In this document: positions 26,240 to 35,887 of the stretch, one piece after another | Numbering within the stretch: the first letter of the stretch is position 1 | Layout: each line of letters opens with the position of its first letter | Source: Anaerolineae bacterium | GTDB taxonomy: Bacteria > Chloroflexota > Anaerolineae > Aggregatilineales > Phototrophicaceae | Direction: 5' to 3' | Length of the DNA: 64,000 bases | NCBI GenBank assembly: GCA_019912965.1 | Contig: JAIOHM010000213.1 | Coordinates: 62,001-126,000, forward strand | Position numbers and translations under genes: made by a program | Notes under the pieces: generated by a model | Seen by the model: only the letters and a program-made list of their open reading frames with translations | Database searches by the model: none | Told to the model about the DNA's origin: nothing

Positions 26240-28078
26240 ATGAATGAGCAGGCGTTGGGTCAGCTTCAGGATCAATTTAATGCCATCACCCACTATTTCC
26301 CCAATGGTCTTATCGCTTTGGTGGATCGAGACTTACTCTGTACCTTTGCGGATGGCGAGGAGATGGCATCGCTGGGGTTGACCTCAGCAGGCGTTATCGG
26401 CAAACCGCTGCAAACCATTCTGTTACCCGTAATCTATGCCCAATTGGAACAAGCTTTGCGAGCGGTGTTTGCCACAGGGGAGGCTCAATCGATAGAGGTT
26501 GTATGGGCAAAACATCAGCAGGTGCATCAGGTGCTCATCAATCCCGTGGGAGATATCCGTCCAGTGAATAGTGTGGTGGTGATGATGCAAAATGTCACCG
26601 CTCACAAACAGGTGGAACAACGCCTCCATTCCCGTGAACGGCATTACCGCCTGTTGGCTAGCAACTTACCCAATATCGGGGTGATGTTGTTTGACCGTGA
26701 TTTACGCTACAACCTGCTTGAGGGAGCTATCCTGGAGGAGGTGGGCTATACCAAGCCTATCGTCGAAGGCCGCTCGTTACATGAAGTATTGCCCCCTGAG
26801 GCGGTAGCAGAACTCGAACCCCATTACCGCGCAGCATTGGCAGGTGAAGAATCGTATTTCGAATTTCACTTGAACAGGCATATCTACATGGTACGGATTG
26901 TACCCTTGTACGAAGGCGAAACCATCACTGGGGGAATGGTAGTGATTGAGGATGTCACCGAAGCACGGGTGCAAGAAGGGATCTTGCGGGAAAGCGAGGA
27001 GAAGTTTCGGCAGTTTGCCGAAACCACCGATCATGTATTTTGGATTTTCAATCCAAAGACTGGGCGTTTGATTTACCTCAATCCTGCCTTTGAGATTATC
27101 TGGGGCATCTCTCGATTGACAATAGCGGGTAGTTTGGAACGCTGGCTGGACACCCTTCACCCCGAGGATCGTAGTGTCCTGGAAGCGACCATCCAACAGG
27201 CCGCAGCGGGCCACAATCAAGAGGATGTTGTGTATCGTATTCTGCGACCAGACGGGGATATGCGGTGGGTTGTCACACGCGCCTTTCCTGTTCGGGATAA
27301 GCAGGGAATGGTCTACCGAGTATTAGGCATTGCCAAAGATGTCACTCTGTTCCGAGAAGTCGAACAGGAACGTTTAGAACTGGTTCTAGAGAAAGAACGT
27401 ACCCATCTGTTGTCTGCCTTCATCCGTGATACCTCCCATGAACTGCGAACCCCCTTGACCATCATCGGCAGCAGTTTGTATATCCTCGCCAAATCCCCAG
27501 ATGCCCAGAAAAGGCAGCAGAAAGTCGAGCAAATTGAAGCGCAAATCATGCAGATGAACAGGCTGATAAATCAGATGCAAGAAACGCTTCGTTTAGAGCG
27601 TGAAAAAACACCCCCATTCGAACCAATTGCAGTGAATGAATTGGTGGAGAACGTGTACAAGCAGATGGTCAATCACCTGCGGACAAAAACACTGTATGTG
27701 AATACAAATCTGACTCCCAATTTACAGCTTGTTGCGGGTAACGCCGATCAACTTCAACAAGCAATTCGCAATATTGTAGAGAATGCCTGTGCTTTCACCC
27801 CAGAACAGGGAGCGATCATGCTCCGCACCTACCAACAAGAACAAGAGATCGTTATCCGCGTTGAGGATACAGGGATTGGGATCCACCCGATTGACCTGCC
27901 GCACATTTTTGAACAGTTCTATAAAGCCGATGGCGCGCGTACCAATCGAACCAGCGGTGCGGGATTAGGGCTATCCATTGCGCGTCGCATTATTCAGCAG
28001 CATGGTGGCAGGATTGAGGTAACCAGTGAACTTGGAGTAGGCAGCATTTTTCAGGTGTTTTTGCCTGTGACGGTTTGA
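26240..28078 (+). CDS. PAS-domain histidine kinase
   Basis: A 612-aa soluble kinase with three PAS domains (about 10-120, 130-245, 255-370; the third has FWIFNPKTGRLIYLNPAFE and a PAC-like tail). The dimerisation helix carries His400 in [12 protein letters not shown]. The ATPase domain spans 500-610 (IVENACAFTP, DTGIGI, SGAGLGLSIA). No membrane segment or receiver is present. It is the third kinase of the element and lies about 100 bases upstream of a CBS-pair protein that may be co-transcribed. Its cognate regulator could be one of the orphan receivers at 20.5-21.8 kb. Confidence 0.85.
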   Translation: MNEQALGQLQDQFNAITHYFPNGLIALVDRDLLCTFADGEEMASLGLTSAGVIGKPLQTILLPVIYAQLEQALRAVFATGEAQSIEVVWAKHQQVHQVLINPVGDIRPVNSVVVMMQNVTAHKQVEQRLHSRERHYRLLASNLPNIGVMLFDRDLRYNLLEGAILEEVGYTKPIVEGRSLHEVLPPEAVAELEPHYRAALAGEESYFEFHLNRHIYMVRIVPLYEGETITGGMVVIEDVTEARVQEGILRESEEKFRQFAETTDHVFWIFNPKTGRLIYLNPAFEIIWGISRLTIAGSLERWLDTLHPEDRSVLEATIQQAAAGHNQEDVVYRILRPDGDMRWVVTRAFPVRDKQGMVYRVLGIAKDVTLFREVEQERLELVLEKERTHLLSAFIRDTSHELRTPLTIIGSSLYILAKSPDAQKRQQKVEQIEAQIMQMNRLINQMQETLRLEREKTPPFEPIAVNELVENVYKQMVNHLRTKTLYVNTNLTPNLQLVAGNADQLQQAIRNIVENACAFTPEQGAIMLRTYQQEQEIVIRVEDTGIGIHPIDLPHIFEQFYKADGARTNRTSGAGLGLSIARRIIQQHGGRIEVTSELGVGSIFQVFLPVTV

Positions 28079-28180
28079 GCTTGTTGTGACAAGTGTCATG
28101 AAAAAGGCATGACCCTCCTCTCTGCATTCCACTCTATACTGCTTCCATCTGCTCCTATCTGAGAAACTCAACAAAATCCT

Positions 28181-28597
28181 ATGCGTGTTCCAGACATCAT
28201 GACCCGCAACCCCGTTACGATTCCATCTACCAGCACTGTCTGGCAAGCTCTCGAAGCAATGGAACGGGCAAGTTGCCATCATTTACCTGTGATGAGTCCC
28301 CAAAATCATGTCGTGGGTGTTATTACTGCACGAGACTGCCGCCTTGCGCTTCGGATGCCCGATGTGGTGCGGGAGTATTGGCAGGAAGATGAATTAGCCA
28401 AACGACTCTTGGTTCGAACGGTGATGACAACAGCACCAACCGTCACAACACCCGATACCAGTGCCAAAGCAGCAGCCCAGTCGATGCTGCACAACTATGT
28501 AAGCTGTTTGCCAGTGATGATTGGTGAAACACTGGTTGGTATTGTCACCATATCTGACATGCTCATAGCTTTTACCAGGATGCAGTCTGACGACTAG
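28181..28597 (+). CDS. CBS-domain pair protein
   Basis: A 138-aa protein consisting of two CBS domains (about 2-55 and 78-132): DIMTRNPVTIP, then DHLPVMSPQNHVVGVITARDC-like spacing, and VMTTAPTVTTPDT, then LVGIVTISD. CBS pairs bind adenine nucleotides and modulate partner proteins. It follows a histidine kinase on the same strand. No output domain is fused, so it presumably acts in trans. Confidence 0.8.
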   Translation: MRVPDIMTRNPVTIPSTSTVWQALEAMERASCHHLPVMSPQNHVVGVITARDCRLALRMPDVVREYWQEDELAKRLLVRTVMTTAPTVTTPDTSAKAAAQSMLHNYVSCLPVMIGETLVGIVTISDMLIAFTRMQSDD

Positions 28598-28636
28598 GGT
28601 AGACATGCCAACACCGCTAGCAGAATATGTATGTCC

Positions 28637-28911
28637 TACTGGGGAATGGGGACGGCGGTGAGTTGCTGTTCAATAACCCGCAAGGCAACCCCAAGCGCAT
28701 TCTCTTGACGGATACGCTCGCCGAAACGACGAGCGGCTGTCTGTAATGGCTCAGAGATGATCCGTCGTATTCCCGCAACCAGACGATTTTGGGTGAGCGA
28801 CTTGAAGGGAATGGTGTCGCCGATGCCCAGTTTTTTGAACTGCGATCCCCGATATTGATTGTCGGCCAGAACAGAACTTAAGGCAAACCAATCATGCTGA
28901 CAAGCTGCGTT
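28637..28911 (-). pseudogene. C-terminal remnant of a GT1-type glycosyltransferase
   Basis: On the minus strand the frame reads VLADNQYRGSQFKKLGIG, then SLTQNRLVAGIRRIIS and ARRFGERIRQENALGVALRVIE before a stop at 28637. This matches the C-terminal end of macrolide-type (GT1) glycosyltransferases (the D-Q-x-x-W/R-G segment, then L(G)xG and the IxxxxGxxRAxxxIE tail). Upstream the frame breaks (a stop at the GLP position), so only about 90 residues remain. It is directly downstream of the frame-shifted dehydrogenase gene, so this patch is decaying. Confidence 0.5.
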
Positions 28912-28917
28912 ACGCTT

Positions 28918-29858
28918 TCAATCCTTATGTTCCACCGTAATCACAACGTTGCCTTTCTTGTGACCCTGATCGACATACCTGTGCGCCTCAACCATCTGGT
29001 CTAGCGGATAGGTTTGGTCAATGACAGGTCTTAGCCTCTCTTCTTCAACGAGGGCTTTGAGGAAATCCAACCCTTCACGCGCCATCTTCGGGAAACCATC
29101 GTCCACTGAGACATACACCCCGTTCGGCGTTAAGGCTTTCTGGCTCAACTCTTTTGAAGCGAGTTCTCGACTTTTCTTTCGTCCGACTGCATCCAGAATC
29201 AAATCATAGTGCGCGCCAGTGTTCAGAAAATCATCTTTGGTGTAATCAAGGCCTGTATCCGCCCCCAAAGATTTCACCAATTCCAGATTGGCGGTACTGC
29301 AAACGCCGGTGACTTCTGCCCCAAAGTGCTTGGCAAGCTGCACCGCCGCAGTCCCGATTGCTCCCGAAGCGCCGTAAATCAGCACTTTTTGCCCGCGCTG
29401 AATATTACCTTTTCTTAGAAAATGCAGGGCTAAAAGTCCGCCGTAAGGAATAGCGGCAGATTCCTCATAAGTCAGGTTGGACGGCTTTAATCCGATTACA
29501 CCCTTCCTGGCAGACACACATACTCCGCATAGGCGCTAAAACGCAGCATGGTCGCGCCATAGACCTGATCGCCCTTTTGAAAGTATTTGACACCCTTGCC
29601 TGTGGCTTCGATCTCTCCTGCTACCACAAAGCCGAGAATGGGTTTTCTCGGTTTGGTAGTCCCCATGATAAGTCCAGCGATTAACCGCATTGGAGGCCAC
29701 CACCGAAATTTGTAACGCCGCGTGATAGCGTCACTCGCGGTCGCGGATGTCGCGTAGATTTTGATCAGCACCTCATTCTGTTTGGGAACTGGTTTTGCCA
29801 CCTCTTGAAGTTGCAGCACCTCTGGCGGTCCGAAGCGTGTGCAAATAATCGCTTTCAT
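28918..29858 (-). pseudogene. Zinc-independent quinone-oxidoreductase-like dehydrogenase, broken by a frameshift
   Basis: Medium-chain dehydrogenase/reductase family, NAD(P)-dependent quinone-oxidoreductase type. Two frames make one protein: 29496-29858 encodes the N-terminal catalytic domain (MKAIICTRFGPPEVLQL, then GDQVYG, AEYVCLP). 28918-29517 encodes the nucleotide-binding part ([25 protein letters not shown], then a C-terminal cap). They are joined by a single-base frameshift around 29500-29515. The upstream ATG at 29858 has GGGGG close to it. No other stop is seen, so a recent mutation or a sequencing error is possible. Confidence 0.6.
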
Positions 29859-30067
29859 AAACATCCCCCTTAAATTTATTTTGACCGATCTTCGACTCGT
29901 ATACGCTAAAAACCATCGTCAGGTTTCATTGTTTTGCCTTAAACTTGCTCAAACACCACCCTGCTCAATTGCTTCAGTATTTTTGATGCAGTTGCCCTAC
30001 CCAATATTCAATCGCTTCAAAACTGCTGTAATGCTCATGCTGATTAGGAAAAGGGTATGCACCACTT

Positions 30068-30955
30068 TTGGCTTACCGTTTAGGTGGAAGTTCATTCGTC
30101 GACTCATTCCTTTGGTATATTTTATTCACTAACTTATTTCGACTACTGGCCTTAAATCGTCTTGTTACATATGGCGTTCGTTGGTTAGGTATGGTTCGAG
30201 AAACAAAGTTGTTTGCAGAGCAATATATTACTTTACTGTTTTGGATTATTTTACCGTTGGGGAGATTTGATATACTATGTAAGTCTATGATCTGGAATTA
30301 TGCACACATTTTCCTCAATACCTTGAAAGTAACTTTAGATCTGCTCACCTCAGATGGTTTTTCCAAATTACTGGGTGCAATACAATTGCGTATTCCATTT
30401 TTAAGCGTTCGTCCGGGTTTCTACGAAGTGCTGGAACAGCATGTTCGACTTGAACTGCTGGATGTCGGCGGGAAAAAAGCGGTGTATTACAAACAGCAGA
30501 AAGTGCGGTTTTTGCAGGACAATGTGATTGCTTATCAGGACAAGGCATGGGGAACAGGCAACATCTTCGCAGATTACAAATGCAGTCCGGGTGTTGCGGT
30601 TGATCACTACCGGGAGGGACATCGTTATCGGGTGTTGATTTCATTGCGGGAAACCAAGAACCGAGGTGATATTGAGGAATTTCACATCCAGCGGACGATC
30701 TTGAACGGTTTTACCCAGCCAAGTGAGGATTTGCAGACGGATGTTGACCACCGAACCTCCCATCTATCTGTGAGTATTGTGTTTCCGAAAAATCGTCCTC
30801 CAAAAGAGGCCAATCTAGTTGAGCAGAACACTACTCATTTCACTCTTTTGGATAAGGACTATACTCAAGTTTTGCCCGATGGTCGTACCCAAGTAACATG
30901 GAAAACTGATCACCCTCGATTGTATGAATCCTATATCTTGGCATGGCGTTGGTGA
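30068..30955 (+). CDS. Unknown protein with hydrophobic N-terminal part
   Basis: A frame of 295 aa that I do not recognise. The first 90 residues are hydrophobic and AT-rich (MVRETKLF..., then YITLLFWIILPLG), and could be membrane helices. From about residue 95 (RIPFLSVRPGFYEVLEQHVRLELL) a polar, GC-richer, compact domain with many conserved-looking aromatic residues follows. The composition step suggests the frame joins a foreign 5' part to a conserved domain; starts further in (30190) are possible. A gene-end signal is not visible. Confidence 0.45.
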   Translation: MAYRLGGSSFVDSFLWYILFTNLFRLLALNRLVTYGVRWLGMVRETKLFAEQYITLLFWIILPLGRFDILCKSMIWNYAHIFLNTLKVTLDLLTSDGFSKLLGAIQLRIPFLSVRPGFYEVLEQHVRLELLDVGGKKAVYYKQQKVRFLQDNVIAYQDKAWGTGNIFADYKCSPGVAVDHYREGHRYRVLISLRETKNRGDIEEFHIQRTILNGFTQPSEDLQTDVDHRTSHLSVSIVFPKNRPPKEANLVEQNTTHFTLLDKDYTQVLPDGRTQVTWKTDHPRLYESYILAWRW

Positions 30956-31083
30956 GAGGGGATGGCGGCTGTACTCAGAGCCGCCTCCCACACGATCTTA
31001 GGTGCCACCGCCGCCGTTGAACATCGCCGTCTTCCTTTCTCATGGCTGATTAAACGAGGGATGGATGTGGGGTAATTCGAGTT

Positions 31084-31150
31084 ACACAATAGACATCAAT
31101 GTTTCCACACAATAGACAGTATATAACCCAATTCCTAGAATCACAATAGG
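31084..31150. repeat. Direct repeats upstream of the XRE regulator
   Basis: ACACAATAGACA occurs at 31084-31095 and again at 31107-31118, 23 bases apart. A shorter copy CACAATAGG is at 31142-31150. They flank a TATATAA box (about 31120) just before the XRE gene, so they are candidate operator sites. Confidence 0.5.
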
Positions 31151-31154
31151 TTGT

Positions 31155-31508
31155 ATGCGTTTTTGGGATATTTATCAGTTGGACAAAACAGTACTGGGCG
31201 AGCGGATACGAATTGCACGGGAACGCCGCGGGCTTTCCCAAGAGGAGTTTGCTGCGCGTATTTCCCGCGACCAACGGGCGGTATCTGAATATGAACATGG
31301 CAAGCGACGGATTTCGGTGAACGAACTGCCGCTGTTTGCAGTGGTACTCGATGTACCCCTGATGTATTTCTTTGAAGGCGATATTGTGTTGGATGATGTT
31401 GATAACGCGGTTTTGGATGAATTGCGGCGTCTGCCTAACTCGGCTGCCAAGCGTTCTGCGCTGGAACTGATGCGTGTGTTACGGGGTGCATTGGAACAAC
31501 AGCGCTAG
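31155..31508 (+). CDS. XRE-family HTH regulator
   Basis: A 117-aa protein with one HTH domain (about residues 14-68): LGERIRIARERRGLSQEEF, then ISRDQRAVSEYEHGKRRI, and a hydrophobic core VVLDVPLMYFF. The C-terminal 45 residues are acidic and probably dimerise. Three short direct repeats sit immediately upstream, consistent with self-repression. It precedes an unknown protein gene on the same strand and may regulate the block that follows. Confidence 0.8.
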   Translation: MRFWDIYQLDKTVLGERIRIARERRGLSQEEFAARISRDQRAVSEYEHGKRRISVNELPLFAVVLDVPLMYFFEGDIVLDDVDNAVLDELRRLPNSAAKRSALELMRVLRGALEQQR

Positions 31509-31636
31509 TGATGCTAACTGCAATTTGCCTCGCTGTTTAATAAATATTACTGAGAACTATCTCCAAGTTGACTGCATTGATCGTGATATGGTACAGGCTA
31601 TAAGCAGGGAAGTGAAATCACACTTATCCTGCATTT

Positions 31637-32167
31637 ATGGGAAAAGAACACGATAAGCATCCATCGTCTTTTATGCTTGAGGATGTTGTAGCCATTGCCA
31701 AGTCGATAATTTTAGAGCATGGTTGGCACGCTCCCACACTCATTATTGAAGGCAATCGCAAAAGTGTCATCATGCAGTTAGTCAATATTGAAAGCACACA
31801 TGAGGGACGAGTGCAGCAAATGTATATGGCGGGTAGAGTTGTCGGTGAAACCGGACAACTTGGCACACTCAAGCAGGTGTTTTTCGTCTCTGAAGGCTGG
31901 ATGAGTCTGGGGGATGGAGATAATGCGCCAGAGATGCCTCCCTCGCAGGATCCACAACGCAAAGAAGTATTGTTTGTATCCAGCCTGCAAGCCCAGACTC
32001 AGAAAGGGCAACTGGCGTTATTTGAGATGATCCGTGATGACCAAGCAAAGCTGGTGGAACTCAGTCCTATTCAGCAAGGAGACGAAGTACAACTACGGGT
32101 CAGTAGTCCATTGCTCACGGCTTTTGTACAGGGATTTCGGCTGGGGAGGGTGTGGAATATAAACTGA
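31637..32167 (+). CDS. Hypothetical protein
   Basis: A 176-aa protein with no family I recognise. It has alternating strand-like segments (APTLIIEG, RKSVIMQLVNI, GTLKQVFFVSEGWMSL, EVLFVSSLQ) and a long central beta-rich region without membrane segments. It is downstream of the XRE gene, with a gap of about 130 bases. Confidence 0.45.
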   Translation: MGKEHDKHPSSFMLEDVVAIAKSIILEHGWHAPTLIIEGNRKSVIMQLVNIESTHEGRVQQMYMAGRVVGETGQLGTLKQVFFVSEGWMSLGDGDNAPEMPPSQDPQRKEVLFVSSLQAQTQKGQLALFEMIRDDQAKLVELSPIQQGDEVQLRVSSPLLTAFVQGFRLGRVWNIN

Positions 32168-32377
32168 CTCAAAATAAGGATAACCAGATTCTCTGAAATC
32201 ATCTCGCACCAATTTAGCCTCTGCGACCTGCTTTTGAGCAGCTTTTGTTTGTCATGATCTCCTGATATATTGATACTCTAGGCACTTCTCGAATTTGATA
32301 AGGTATGCACTCTTCCGCAATCTTTGGAGGATGCAATGAGCACCAATTATGTCCTAATATATCAAGGAGGCAAATAC

Positions 32378-32605
32378 CTACACAGATTTGGTTTCATATG
32401 TTTCCATGACAGCGGAAATGTCTTCTTGACATACTTCCCAATGAGTTGCACTGCTTTCTAAATCCGCCAAATCTGTGAGCAAAAGTTCGACAGCTAACGG
32501 ATTTAGACTTGGAAGTATATCCATAATACGTGCCACATGATCGTAAATAGCTTGGATTTTATCGCTATGTGTCATCTCTGGGTATAAGGGATGGTATGTT
32601 GACAT
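32378..32605 (-). CDS. Small helical protein at the end of the HerA/methylase operon
   Basis: A 75-aa, mostly helical, acidic protein (SDKIQAIYDHVARIMDIL, then LNPLAVELLLTDLADLES). I chose the ATG at 32605 because GGAGG lies nine bases before it; the frame upstream is hydrophobic and unlikely to be translated. It is 25 bases past the HerA-type gene on the same strand, so it belongs to the same transcript. It could be an inhibitor or accessory subunit. Unknown. Confidence 0.5.
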   Translation of the reverse strand: MSTYHPLYPEMTHSDKIQAIYDHVARIMDILPSLNPLAVELLLTDLADLESSATHWEVCQEDISAVMETYETKSV

Positions 32606-32630
32606 TAGATATTCCTCCAAAGTCCAAACT

Positions 32631-34550
32631 TCACTCAGTATAATGACGATGCGAAGCAGCCGGACGAATACGAACAATAATTGGATGAGGGAATTGACTT
32701 GAAACAATCACTGCTCGCCCCCGCCCCAAAGTGGGTACATCGTCCCAAATGGCTTCATTGATCGAACCAGTCGCTCCCTTCAATACCCGCAAATTCTGAG
32801 CGCCTGTTGTTTGGTGGATTATCTTGTTATTTGCCAATTCAAAAAGTTCGGAAGGAAGATGTTCAGGCGACTGCGTGACGAAGTGCAGAGCTAACCAGCG
32901 TTTGCGGCCTCGCCGTGCGATCCGTCGAAGCTGATCTAAGGTCTGCTCCATTTTGTCCTGCTTTTCACGGGAGATGAAACCGTGTGCTTCCTCAATTGTG
33001 ATAAAAACCTTCCGCTTGTTTTGTTGATCTTCGGGGAGGTGCATCTTATAGTGATACATCCGCGCAAGTAAATCAGCGATCACAATATTTACAATCTGTT
33101 GACTGTCGGCATCAGACATATCAATGACTGTCAACTTACCGGGGGTGCTAAGGTCATCCATATTTAGCGGGCGAGCGTCTTCTCGATCAAATATGCCAAT
33201 CATTTTTAGCTCTTTCAGTTTGTTGAGGAGAGCGTTATATGACTGCACATCTTGGGGACTTTCAATCAGCGGCTTAAGATGCTTAAGATTATGTTTCTTG
33301 AAATAAGGCTCCCAAGCTTCCTCAACAGGTTCAGAGTCATCGGAACTGCCTTCAGGATTCCATGCAAATTCTGGCCTTCTTTGATCTATATGCTTGCCCT
33401 TTTTACTAGTTTCTGTCTTTTGTTTGGCAGCTTCCTTTTTTGCCGTCCTATAATATCTAAGCTCCTCAGACAAAATAGAAATCAGCAAGGGAAGTTTTAC
33501 ACCCGGATGCCCACCTCCTACATCCCAGTGATCGCTCGTGTCCTCCTCCGCGCTATTCTGTTTTTCTGACCCCAGACTATCAATTGCCTGTTGGTAAAGA
33601 AAAGTGAAACGCATCTGTTGCGTAGTATTCATCTCAGTTATTTCTGCGATAAGTTCAGGCGGTAATGAGTCAAATGGGACTGAGAAAGGAGTCGCATCCT
33701 TACGGGCGGAGGTTGCATTTGGTGGGCGGTAGACAGAGAGGTTCTTTACGCCTTCGGCCTTCCGCTTAAATGCACCAAGCTGGTCATCAATGTTGTCCTG
33801 AGAAGATTTCTTGTCCATAAGAATATATTCACCTTCAGGATCAATAACAATCTGTGCGTAGCCCGCCTGCAACGTTTCCTCGATGAAGACTTGATTGGTG
33901 TTTGACTTTCCACTGCCGATTGTTCCTACAGTAAGCCAGTTACGGGGCATTACCCCTTTGTCATTACCATTAATGCGTACAAAAACATTCTCGTAGCTAT
34001 CGAGTAAGCCCAAGAGAATGTTGCCGTGTAACTTCAACATTTCCTCCATCATCTCTGTGTTATACGGCTTTACTGGCGACGCAGGATGAGGACGACTTCT
34101 CAGACCCACAAGTGTGCCATCTATTTCTTCACCCAGAATCTCTATCTGAATCCAGCCATGATATTCTGGCAAGGTGAGCATTTTGCCCTTGCCTTGGTTC
34201 AAAATAATAAACTGCACAGGTGTAGAGTCTCGCTTCAATGCGTCCGGCGTGTAAAATGGCCCTTCAATGATTCGACCAGTATAGAAACGATCATCCTTCA
34301 GGCTGTACACGGACACATATAAGCCGCGACGGATCTGTGTTAGGTCTTCAAAATGAACTAATGCCTCAACGACATTGCTTTTGGCAGTATTTGGATCAAA
34401 GTGAATAAATGCAATAGCGCCTTGCCCTTCGGCGGCAAGCGCCTGAAACGCCTCGTCGTCTTGCATAGCTTCTAGCTCATTGATGCCGTTTTCAACATTT
34501 GCAATTTCTGGCTGGTATCCAATTTTTCGGCCATTGTCTTGTAAGCTCAT
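32631..34550 (-). CDS. HerA/FtsK-type bipolar DNA translocase
   Basis: A 639-aa ATPase of the HerA group. An N-terminal OB-like region (about 60-170) is followed by Walker A GTIGSGKSNTNQ near residue 210, a strand with IVIDPEGEY near 235, Walker B VFITIEEAHGF near 514, and the HerA arginine-type segment LRRIARRGRKRWL plus QSPEHLP. Members form hexamers that pump DNA and team up with a nuclease (NurA, Sir2, DUF4297 and others). The start ATG at 34550 has GGAGG eleven bases upstream. The preceding gene is a NurA-like protein, 14 bases away. Confidence 0.8.
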   Translation of the reverse strand: MSLQDNGRKIGYQPEIANVENGINELEAMQDDEAFQALAAEGQGAIAFIHFDPNTAKSNVVEALVHFEDLTQIRRGLYVSVYSLKDDRFYTGRIIEGPFYTPDALKRDSTPVQFIILNQGKGKMLTLPEYHGWIQIEILGEEIDGTLVGLRSRPHPASPVKPYNTEMMEEMLKLHGNILLGLLDSYENVFVRINGNDKGVMPRNWLTVGTIGSGKSNTNQVFIEETLQAGYAQIVIDPEGEYILMDKKSSQDNIDDQLGAFKRKAEGVKNLSVYRPPNATSARKDATPFSVPFDSLPPELIAEITEMNTTQQMRFTFLYQQAIDSLGSEKQNSAEEDTSDHWDVGGGHPGVKLPLLISILSEELRYYRTAKKEAAKQKTETSKKGKHIDQRRPEFAWNPEGSSDDSEPVEEAWEPYFKKHNLKHLKPLIESPQDVQSYNALLNKLKELKMIGIFDREDARPLNMDDLSTPGKLTVIDMSDADSQQIVNIVIADLLARMYHYKMHLPEDQQNKRKVFITIEEAHGFISREKQDKMEQTLDQLRRIARRGRKRWLALHFVTQSPEHLPSELFELANNKIIHQTTGAQNLRVLKGATGSINEAIWDDVPTLGRGRAVIVSSQFPHPIIVRIRPAASHRHYTE

Positions 34551-34564
34551 CTTAGGTTTACCTC

Positions 34565-35779
34565 CTAATCTCGTGTGGTACGTTCAGATTGATAGACACC
34601 GCTACCACCAGCGGCATATGAAAATTCGGCATTCATAAAATTGGTATACTCACTTGCTTTAAACGCCCCGGAACAATATTGATCCGCAAGATCAATGAGT
34701 AGGGGAAAACCTCGTGCTCCGGTGTTAGATGCGTCTGCAAGCAGAATGTGGACTGCCTCGTGTAATTGGTCTGCATTGCAGTAAAAAATATATGGCGGGC
34801 TGAGTGGATGTGCGCGTAATACCCCCTGCACCACTTTAGAGCCATACTTCTGCTGAAAGTCTTTGAACACTCTAATTTGACTGCGATTGCCATATTGTGG
34901 GATAGGGGTATTCGTATAATTCGCGTTGTCCAAAAAATCTTCTAGCAACTCGTCACCTGTCCTGACAACAATGTACTCACCCGGATTGAGCGCCAAACCT
35001 AGCATTTTTAAATCCCGGTACGCAGTGCTGTTGGAGATAATGCAGGCATAGTTACCAGTTTCAATCATCCTTGCGATGAGTTCTAAGCAGGTTTGCATCG
35101 TATTGGCTTTACCAGAGCCACTCAGCATCTCATGAGGGAATATCGGGCCTTGAATGAGTTTGAAATATTCCGGCGGGCTATCTAGCAAAACCTGTCGCTC
35201 CTTGTAGGTCATGAGGGCATAGAGAAATAAGTTTGGTAATTTCTGTGGTAGCGATTTACCTCGTGATTTAATTGCTCTTACAATATCCCGAACATCGGGA
35301 TTGTTTGGTAACTCTTTTCCCCAATAAACGAGGTCTGAAACAATCTGTCCGGTACTGCCACGATAGCCAACTTTTGAGACAGCAATTTGTGCGCCGACTA
35401 AACTTAGTGACTCATATTTGGCGAGTGTTCCGTCAGCAGCGACGACTTTCCCCGTAAATAGCCGCTTTTGTTTAAGAAGCTCAATGTATCTTTGGTCAGC
35501 GCATTTCCAATCGAGAAGTGTGCCGTCTTGAACCAACTCAGGGAAGTATATTTCCCGTAGCTCATGACGGAGTTGTTGATCGGATGCAACTACCCGGCCA
35601 ATGATATTTCGGGTCTTGGTTGGCATTGTCTGATAGTAGTGTCCGGGGTCATGCCAGTGCGATGAGTCTACTATCACGTCGAAATCTACCGTTTGGGCAA
35701 ATGCCTCATCTACTTCAGGCATATCATCCGGGATTTCCGAATAAGCAGTATTATCACCGTTGATAGTGTTGCTAAACAT
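34565..35779 (-). CDS. NurA-like nuclease
   Basis: A 404-aa protein. It has the NurA type of layout: VVAADGTLAKYESLSLVGAQ near residue 112 (an acidic residue in a strand-turn, then hydrophobic strand), a long helical middle, and a C-terminal ARGFPLLIDLADQY segment near 360. Partner nucleases of HerA work as 5'-3' exonucleases with a metal-binding acidic core. The assignment is by layout and by its location directly before HerA; the overall similarity is weak, so another HerA partner nuclease is possible. AAGGAA sits eight bases before its ATG. Confidence 0.55.
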   Translation of the reverse strand: MFSNTINGDNTAYSEIPDDMPEVDEAFAQTVDFDVIVDSSHWHDPGHYYQTMPTKTRNIIGRVVASDQQLRHELREIYFPELVQDGTLLDWKCADQRYIELLKQKRLFTGKVVAADGTLAKYESLSLVGAQIAVSKVGYRGSTGQIVSDLVYWGKELPNNPDVRDIVRAIKSRGKSLPQKLPNLFLYALMTYKERQVLLDSPPEYFKLIQGPIFPHEMLSGSGKANTMQTCLELIARMIETGNYACIISNSTAYRDLKMLGLALNPGEYIVVRTGDELLEDFLDNANYTNTPIPQYGNRSQIRVFKDFQQKYGSKVVQGVLRAHPLSPPYIFYCNADQLHEAVHILLADASNTGARGFPLLIDLADQYCSGAFKASEYTNFMNAEFSYAAGGSGVYQSERTTRD

Positions 35780-35887
35780 TGCTGTTCCTTTAGCGACGCA
35801 AAACCTTAACTAACTGGATAGAAGCTGAAGCGACTATGTGATTTGCTGTTCTATCTAGTTATACGACGCTGCGATGCAGTTTTCGCA

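Noticed and set aside
26805-26830. A match to the tRNA T-loop sequence (ACTCGAACCCC) as a second attachment site
   Set aside because: It is inside a conserved PAS-domain gene, is only 11 bases and lacks the rest of the tRNA end. It is coincidence.
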